From Hydractinia symbiolongicarpus (lineage: Eukaryota; Cnidaria; Hydrozoa; Anthoathecata; Hydractiniidae): DNA of 64,000 bases. The translations under genes were made by a program, and so were the position numbers. Of the stretch, positions 56,173 through 64,000 are shown one piece after another. Below the pieces are notes generated by a model that worked only from the letters and a program-made list of their open reading frames with translations, had not been told where the DNA came from and ran no database searches. The stretch lies in the NCBI RefSeq assembly GCF_029227915.1, contig NC_079881.1, positions 11,197,501 to 11,261,500 of the forward strand, given 5' to 3'. Each line of letters opens with the position of its first letter. The stretch's first letter is position 1.

Positions 56173-59144
56173 CAGGGCCCGCGGCGACGGGCGGGCCACC
56201 CGGGCCGTGGCCCGACCACTTTTTTGCAAAGTAATAATTTTTTTTAGCTAGAACATTCTGATTTGAGAGTTCTTGTTCCAAATAAAATAGCATTACATTA
56301 ACGGTCTTTCTGTATAATTAAAATAAACAATTGAACTATAACAAAGGCAAAACTTTTCTTTTTCACCTTTTCCATTACTAAGAAATATGAAGACATTACA
56401 TTGCGCATTGATTGTGAAAAAGTGAAAACACGCAACTGAGTATTTAAAAACACACGAGATTATTTTCTGCATAAAAATGAATCAAAATAAGTTGACAAAG
56501 TATTTTAAAATTCTAAAGATGATACTAACAAAACTACTACAAATCAAACATCCATCAACGTACAAAATGTAAACGAAGTATCAGAGACAAAAATTGAAAT
56601 AACTACCGATAAACCTTTCCATCCTCCTGCTACTTATCCATTTCCTAAGAAAAAATATGGCACCAGAGAACGAAGCTTCCAAGCACATTGGACTAAAGAT
56701 TTTCCTTGGTTACACTATGCTGAAAAGTAAGCGTCTTTTTATTTTTTCATATTATAAATTAAACGGACTATCATTTCAATCATTAAATTTATTTTTTTGA
56801 TAATGCATCCAACTAAATATCTTTTTTATTGTTTTAGCGCACATGCTGTGGTGTGTTTCTATTGCCATACGCAAGAAAAGCGTGGAAACTTGAAGGATCA
56901 AACAAACAAGGACACAGGCTTCACCTCAAAAGGATTTTCAAATTGGAAGAATGCTCTTGATAGTTTCCGAGGTCATCAAAGCTCATCATGCCACAAAACC
57001 GCTTCCTCGTACCACTTGGTTCTACCACACTGTGCAGACGTTGGCGAGTTGATGGACAACATTCTCACCGACCAGAGACAGGTTGAACGAAAGTACCTCC
57101 TTGATGTCATTAGATGTTTACGCTACCTTGGCCGACAAGGCATTGCTCTTCAAGGAGACGATAACAATGACAACTTCACCCAACTTCTTTATCTCCTCGG
57201 AAGTAGAGATTCAAGCGTAATGGATCATATCAATGGAAAAATTGGACATAAGTACAATCACCATGATGTGCAAAATGAACTCTTGAATTTGATGGCTTCT
57301 CAAGTATTGCGGAAAAAGTTAGATACCGTTCGAGAGCGCAGGTTTTATTCTATGATGGCAGATGAAGGCACTGATGTAAGTAATGTCGAACAACTTTCGT
57401 TTTGTGTACGATCAGCGAATGACGATTTAAATGTGAATGAAGATTTCTTGGATTTTATAAAGTTGACAATACTCGAAGCGCAACTATCTTCAAGGCCATC
57501 AAAGATATTTTGCTGAGGTGCTCATTGAACCTATCTGATTGTCGAGGCCAAACCTATGACGGGGCAAGCAACATGATGGGAAAACGTTCAGGTGTTTCTG
57601 CCATTATCAAAGAGGAGCAGCCAAAAGCCATCGCGACCCATTGCCAAGGACATTCCTTAAGCCTTGCTGTCAAATCGATGACTAAAGAGTGTCAGATCCT
57701 CCGAGATACAATGGGAACTGCCGGTGAAATTTGTGTTTTAGTGAAGTATTCACCGAAACGGGAGAACATGCTGGGTAAGCTGACTGCAAATGTTGAAGGA
57801 ACCCTAGGAACTGATAAACATGCAGGAAAGCTGGATAAGCTGAGTACAACAAGGTGGACAATTCGGGCGAACTGTTTCAAGAAGATCATCGAAAACTACG
57901 AACCACTGATGGCGTTGTGGAACGAGAGTTTAAATGAGAAGCTAGACGCTGAAACGAAGTCGAGGATTAATGGGTGTAAAAAGCAGATGGAGTCATTTTC
58001 ATTCTATTTTGGTCTGAATCTAGGACGCAAGCTTTATGCTCACACAGATAATCTGTCCATAACACTTCAGAAAGAAAAAATGTCAACAATCAGCGGTAAA
58101 GAATTGGCTGAACTTACGAACAAGACGATGCAAGGCATGAGAAACGAGAGAGACTTTGATATATTCTACGAGACAGTCACCAAGTCAGCAAGTTCGATGG
58201 ATTTCGTTTCTTCGCCAACAGCGCCAAGAAAACGCAAAAGACCAAAGTACGACATCTTGGAATTTGTGGAAGGAAATCCAAGCAGCACTGGAGAAGCCTA
58301 CTATCCAGAAACTGCTCATGCCCACTATAAGGCCATCTATTTCGAAGCAATTGACGTAATTGTCAGCGCCATCAAAGAGAGGTTTGAGCAACCTGCCTTC
58401 AAAGTATTTACAGAAGTGGAACAACTGTTGTTGAAGTCAATAAGTAAAACGCCAGCCGAAGAAGATATGAAGACCGTTAATGCAAGTTTCTGTGATGACT
58501 TTGACGATCAATCGTTGTTGTGTGAATTGGAGTTGCTACCAACTATCTTTCGTGAATCCAGTCCTGTCAACTTCAGCGATGTTGTAGATGTTGTACAGTC
58601 GTTATCAACCGAAAAACGAAAATTGATAAAAAATGTCGTCATCATCATACGACTAACAATGGGAGCTACATCCGCTACTCCGGAACGATTATTTTCTACG
58701 ATGAGACGGTTGAAAACCTGAATACGTTCTAGCATGAATCAAAAAAGGTTCAACGATTTGTCATTGTTGAACGTACACAAGGAAATCTTAGATACGATTT
58801 CTTTAATAGATATTGCCAATGAGTTTGTAAGGGCTCATCCATCTAGGCAAAATGTTTTTGGTATTTTTACAGAAAGCGATTTGTAACGTTTTTATTACTT
58901 TTTATGAAAAATGTAAAATAGATTTTTATTGATATTCTGTGAGAAAAAATAATTATTCCTCTGCAAAGAGTTTATTTTAACATACATTTCTGCTGTAGCT
59001 TATAGCTAAAGATGCTTGTTTTAGCCAATCTGAAGGGTCTTTATAGTAAAAATTTTCTCGGCCCGTCGGCGCCAACCAAGGTGCCGCCTCCTAGTTACTA
59101 TATTATGTGGCCCGACCACTTTACAAATCGCGTCGCGGGCGCTG
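56173..59144 (+). mobile_element. hAT DNA transposon, about 2.97 kb, nearly complete
   Basis: The left end reads CAGGGCCCGCGGCGACGGGC and the right end, reverse complemented, CAGCGCCCGCGACGCG, giving short imperfect inverted repeats with the CAG start usual for hAT. Next to both ends lies a GTGGCCCGACCACTTT motif in the same direction (about 56205-56222 and 59107-59123). I could not find a matching 8-bp duplication (AGGGTGAT left, TTGATTAA right), so the insertion is old or rearranged. It encodes one spliced transposase of the TTF/ZMYM1-like hAT group. Confidence 0.75.
56477..58886 (+). pseudogene. hAT transposase (ZMYM1/TTF-type), one intron, three lesions
   Basis: ATG at 56477 gives MNQNKLTKYFK, a start typical of this group, then a frame slip near 56510. 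The region continues to a TTF-type zinc-finger segment (YGTRERSFQAHWTKDFPWLH, then after an intron at 56727-56837 VVCFYCHTQEKRG). The middle contains SMMADEGTDVSNVEQLSFCV, the first acidic catalytic block. A one-base shift near 57465 breaks the frame; the next block has CRGQTYDGASNMMGKRSGV. The C-terminus holds ATSATPERLFSTMRRLKT, the hAT dimerisation region, cut by TGA at 58719-58721. The same frame then reads 54 further codons (SSMNQKRFNDLSLLNVHKE...) to the natural stop at 58884-58886. Only three point lesions, so the copy is young in evolutionary terms but inactive. Confidence 0.85.
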
Positions 59145-60597
59145 TTGATTAAAATTTATCGAGAGGTTCGGGCGATAAATTCCAGGAGAACAACATCACT
59201 GTAGAAAAAATAATTTTCAGGAATTTAACAACATGCAAAAGTAGGTTAACAGAGAAAAACTTTGAGACTATTTTGTTTTGTTTTGCTTGCACAAAATCAC
59301 TTCCATACACTTTATTGCGCATAATCATTTTTTATTTTAAGTTTTATTTTAAGTGCAGCAAATTAAATGAAGCATCCAGTTGTCTTTTAAGATGTTCTGA
59401 TAAAAAAAATAACACAAGGAAAATGTCATAATAAATTTGAATACATGTAGGTAATAATTTTTTTTCCAAGTGATAACTCATACTTAAAACACTAAAGCTA
59501 TATTTATAGCGGTGAAACATCAAACGATACCAATAAGAATAGAAGATCTATCAGGTTTGTTAACCAATTTACTCTTGCCATTGTTTTTAGCGACTTGATA
59601 TTTACACCAGGTTTTGAAAGTTAGCACATGTTGAGTTTAATGAAAAAGTACAATGAAATCCTACTAGTCCAGTCGTTAAGTGTTTTGACCTGGAAAAAAA
59701 TGATATAGAGCTGAAACTTGGCACACTTACTCCATTTTATATGTAGATTACCAGAAAAAAAAGCCCCATCGATAGCATTTGTAGAAAATGAGATATGCGC
59801 CATTTTTAAAAATGGTGGATTTCCAAATTTTTCAGAAAACGAAAGCTGGTAAATTCGAAAACTAATTAAACTATTGAAAAGAACTTTCGATTTGGAACAA
59901 AAAATATTATTACATCGACTTACAAAAATCATTAATTGTGGGGGGGGGGGGGTAGGTAATTTTCTGAAGAAAAAAAAAATTAGAAAGAACCCGACAATGC
60001 ATACAGTTATTTTCTAATTTATCAATGCTAGATATTTAGATCTATTTTTAGTTTTTTTTCAGTTATTTTACTTATAAAAGGTCAGAAAAGAAGTTTGCTT
60101 TATTTATATCCCAGACCATTCGAATCACAAGTTTAGAATTTATCGAATTCCAGTTTCGAATGTTTCGTTTATTTAGTGATTAAGATAGTTGGTAAAAGAC
60201 TGTGCACGTAGAAAACGGAAGAATTGATAGATAAGAATAGAATATAAAAGAATAGTTTTTTAAATAGAAAACTGAAAAGTATAGATGGAACAATGGCTTC
60301 AAACATGGAATCTTCATACACGTCAGTCTGGTAGATATAATTATTCTATTATTGCATGATATGAAAGAATTGATTGAAAGTGAAATCAATCCTGGCGACA
60401 AGTATCCGTCTTTTTTTTATAAGATTTCTTAAATTATCTCAGAAGCGAGGATGAGGTGTTCTTAATATTTTCTTCACTTCGACCTGCGTAAACATTGAAT
60501 TCTCATTAGAAAAGATTCAAAAAAAAGAAACTTTGGACATACGAGCCTCGTGATTTTCTAAACATTTTGGTTTTTTGGAGTTTCGTTTTCTTAAACT
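59145..60597. other. AT-rich stretch between transposons
   Basis: Contains a run of about 13 G at 59939-59952 followed by TAGGTAATTTT, similar to the G run near 20573. No gene recognised. Confidence 0.5.
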
Positions 60598-63388
60598 TTG
60601 TTCTTATATAAAAAAACGTGTAAGGTAAATTTATTTTTATCAAGCAGGACCGAAGAAGAATGTTCGTTACACGCTGAAGAAGAAGGAGAAAGATACTGCG
60701 TTGAAAAGTGTGTCATCTGTTTGAAAGGATTTAACTCATTTTTGCCTGAAGTGAATGTCTTATCGAAAGGACTCGAAAATTTGCTTAAACTTAGTAAAAA
60801 ACGAGAAATGTCTTCATTATACAAATACCTCCTTGAAATGCAAAAAAGTAGTGGAAGGGTTTCGGTGCATCATGAATGTCGGAGAAAATTCACTGATACC
60901 AGGAAAAAAAACTCAAACAATTTGCCTGCTAAGAAGTTGCGATCATCTTTAGATGCACCTAAGTTCGATTGGAAACAAAGTTGCTTTCTCTGTTCTCAAA
61001 AGATAAATAAAGTTCTAGCCAACAGAGAACCATTTTTCGAAGTTCGGACAGTGCAAATTCGTGAAAGTTTGATCGTAAGAGCAAATGAAAGAAACGATGA
61101 CTGGGGTAATCAAGTCATGGGTAGATTGTTAACATGTAACGACCTTATTGCTGAAGAAGCTGTTTACCACCAAAGCTGTATGAACAGATTCAGGCTTGAA
61201 AAGATAAACCCTGGGAAGAAAGGCAGACCTGTCAATACACCAATGATGGAGGCGTACGAGAGAGTTTGTGATTGGCTTGAAAATGAGACAGACTGTGACC
61301 TTTATACTCTAAAGGAGCTCCATGAGAAAATGTGTAGTCTTAGCGATGGTGGTGATGTGTACACCATAAAGACTCTTAAGAACAAATTGCAGGAGACGTA
61401 CAAAGATCATATTTACTTTTCGCAACTACCGGGACGAGAGAATGTAATTTGCTTCCGAAATATGTCGGATAGAATCATATACTAAATGAAGAAGTCCCAG
61501 CAAACAAAGAAAGATATTATCTTAGCAGCTGCAAAGATTGTCAAGGCGGATATACAGGCAATTGAGAAGAACATAGATTCTTATCCAAGTGTAGATGATA
61601 TTAAGAATAATAACTGCCTACAATGTATTCCACAGAGTTTGCAGACATTTCTTGATACTTTAATTTCGTCAACCCTGAAAAAGAAAACATTGGGACAATG
61701 CATAACCCAAGCAGCACGACCAAGGTCATTGATATGTCCATTAATGTTTGGACTTGGAGTTGAACTTGAAAAGACCTTTGGATCGAAATGGTTGATCAAC
61801 CATCTTTCAAGGCTCGGATTATGTGTCTCCTACGACGAGGCCCATAGGTTTAAGATATCTTCAATTGAATCCACCAGGTTAAGCCCATCATTACCTTGCA
61901 ATCCAAAGTCCAATTGAATAAAGAATCTGTCATTGTCAATCCAACGATGCTGTTCACACGATTGGTAGCCATAGCGCAAAGGGAAAAAGAAAACATCGAA
62001 GAATTTTTTGCTTTCGAACTAACACAAGAGCCAATGTCCCTCTTTAAACATGGCTTAATGAGAAAACCTGACAAGCCCTCATTACGTAAAGCTGTGATGA
62101 AAGATGATGAAGCAGTGGGAAAAAATCAATTACAAATTGATCCTTATTTCGTAGTCGATGGCGGAGCGCTATTGCATAGAGTCCGTTGGATCAAAAATTC
62201 TACTTTTGATGAACTATCCCAAGTTTACGTTAGTTACGTTCGACGGCACTATAAATCTTGCACCATTGTCTTTGATGGATATGATGGTCCTAGCACGAAA
62301 TCAAATGAGCACATGCGACGAACAGGTGGTGGAAAACGATGCCCCAATATTGATGTTGTTGGTTTTAACTAAGTATCTTTTACCCAAGAAAGTTTTCTGA
62401 ATAACAAAGATAACAAAACACGTTTCATCAGGCATATCAGCATAAAACTTCAGCAAGACGGGCAAACAGTGAAGATTTGTGAAGGTGATGCTGATACAAC
62501 AATCGTCGCAACAGCACTAAAAGAAGCCGAAACAAACAACAAAAAAGCCGTTGTAACAGTTGCCGATGATACCGATGTCGCAATGATGCTTCTATACCAT
62601 TGGCAAGAACATCATGGAGATGTTTACTTCTTTCAAGAGAGGTTGGATAAAGCCTGGAACATGAAAGTTGTCTGTCAGAAATGGAACCCTATCCGACAGC
62701 ATATTCTTTTTGTACATTCGTTTTCCGGCTGTGATACAACATCGGCACCTTTTGGAAAGGGAAAAAATAACTTGCTGTCATTGGTCACAAAGAACAAAAC
62801 ATTGCAGATTGTCTCAGACACAATGGGTGATGTTTGGGCAGACAACAGAGATGTCGAAGAAGCTGCCATCAAAGCGTTTCAAATCATTTATGGTGGTAAC
62901 GACTTGACTGATTTATGCAAACTTAGGTGAGTTTCTTATATAATATAACATTTATTCACAATACAAAAAGGTTCTCTTCATTTAGTATAATCTCAAAGTG
63001 CATTTTTGCAGATACCGGAAATATCTCGATATGTGTTGGAAAGGAAAAATTGTTCCTGAAAAGATGCCACCTACGGAAAGTGCTGCTATTCTACACGGTT
63101 TTCGAGTTCATCTACAGATAATGAATTGGAAGATATTAGAGGAAGAAGAGGTATAAATTTTAAACCACACAAGTGTCCAAGCAATGTCAGTTAAAGTAGC
63201 AATTTCTCAATTTTTATAACAATCTATTGTCTTATAGCTTAAGCAAATTGATCCAAGCAAATGGGGCTGGAAAATTGAAAATTCTCAAATGATGCCAATA
63301 AAGACAGATAAACAAGTCGCCCCTGATAGCCTCCTAAAAATCATTAAATGCAACTGCAAGGCTACTTCGAAGTCACATTTTTTTCCAG
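60598..63388 (+). pseudogene. Decayed spliced gene with Cys-rich N-terminus and XPG/FEN-like segment, Academ-type transposon candidate
   Basis: One reading passes through 60598-61485, an in-frame TAA, 61486-61890, a frame change with apparent loss of a middle part, 61896-62369, another in-frame TAA at 62370-62372, and 62373-62926. It then continues through exons 63012-63150 and 63238-63388 (GT-AG, phases fit). The N-terminus has paired Cys/His (KCVICLKGF, HHECRRKF, SCFLCSQK). Later come VVDGGALLHRVRW, IVFDGYDGPSTKSNEHMRR, EGDADTTIVATA, VTVADDTDVAMMLLYH and HSFSGCDTTSAPFGKGK. The GDAD...DDTD pair fits the acidic XPG-I/FEN nuclease core. The tail reads MPPTESAAILHGFRVHLQIM and CNCKATSKS. This family is abundant in invertebrate genomes; I associate it with Academ elements, not surely. 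Two stops and the internal loss make it inactive. Confidence 0.6.
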
Positions 63389-64000
63389 GTCAGTGTTTTT
63401 TTTTTACTTTAACGACTGGACTATACTTTTAGAGCTTTTTCTATCAAAAGGAGCAATCTCTATCATGGAAACCATCATCAACAATAAAATTCCAACAGCA
63501 CAATCGGTGAATGGAAATTACCATACAATTTAAAACTAGATCGACTCTGTTGCTTCTACTAAGCCATGATTAATGCCATGATTAATGCCGCAATTGCGTT
63601 TTGATATGAATTCAAAATATTTATCAGCGTATTTCAACTATTCCTATACTTATATTCATGACAAATATCAGACAAAACAGTCATCAAAACATTTATCTAT
63701 AACGGCATAAACACGCAGTCATTGTTAAACGATGAAAGACCTCCATCGCCAAATGCCATTGCATAATGAAGATTATCACCAACAATAATTCAGCCAACAT
63801 GTCCAAGTAGAGTAGAATCCGATACATTTATTGACCAGCTATGTGTTACAAGTTCAAGGGAGGTAATATTAAGAAACGGGAACATATTGACACTAAACAC
63901 GTTCATATCTTCTCGGATATAGGAAGTAGTAAACGAGTTAAAAAAAATAAAAAGGCCTTAAGTAAGTCAAAGAGTCCTGGAATTATTAAGAACAAAAGCT
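63389..64000. other. Right edge of window, no gene recognised
   Basis: A weak last exon of the XPG-type gene could lie at about 63432-63533 after a TTTTAG acceptor, but its frame lacks the Cys-rich ending expected of relatives. The rest is AT-rich without features. No terminal repeat of the element was identified. Confidence 0.35.

Overview
This is AT-rich animal DNA (roughly one third G+C by eye) with spliced genes, long introns and many transposon remains. Two astacin metallopeptidase genes, three intronless class A (rhodopsin-like) receptors and a mix of Helitron, hAT, IS3EU-like, Crypton-like and XPG-nuclease-type elements suggest a cnidarian, most likely a hydrozoan. That assignment is inference; no rRNA or mitochondrial marker is present.

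Layout. 1-2.5 kb: the last three recognised exons of a + strand gene that looks like the C-terminus of a GH31 alpha-glucosidase, ending in a hydrophobic GPI-like tail. 5.4-6.3 kb (-), 15.3-16.3 kb (-) and 44.3-45.3 kb (+): three single-exon seven-helix receptors of 316, 314 and 312 aa, unrelated enough to be separate genes and each with changed signature motifs. 8.0-8.2 kb: a 30-bp minisatellite. 11.3-14.7 kb: six Helitron units joined head to tail on the - strand, rich in TGACGTCA-type palindromes. 21.3-31.0 kb (-): a 13-exon astacin gene (572 aa by my splicing) with signal peptide, propeptide, complete catalytic domain, Thr-rich linker, divergent MAM-like domain and short C-terminal coiled coil; its first intron holds a decayed Crypton-like tyrosine recombinase. 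31-44 kb: mostly gene-poor, with dispersed and inverted repeats and one orphan first-exon candidate. 48.0-54.4 kb (-): a second, minimal astacin gene (6 exons, 259 aa), with a 2.77-kb IS3EU-like transposon inside its second intron. 56.2-59.1 kb: a nearly intact hAT element with three lesions. 60.6-63.5 kb: a decayed spliced gene with an XPG/FEN-like segment, resembling Academ-type transposons.

The astacins share strand, intron phases and domain logic (propeptide with an F..GD-type motif, catalytic domain with four Cys, Met-turn), so they are probably old tandem duplicates; one kept or gained C-terminal modules and the other stops right after the catalytic domain. The remaining DNA is shaped mainly by transposition. 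All splice joins were made by eye from GT/AG sites, reading phase and family resemblance; no search was run.
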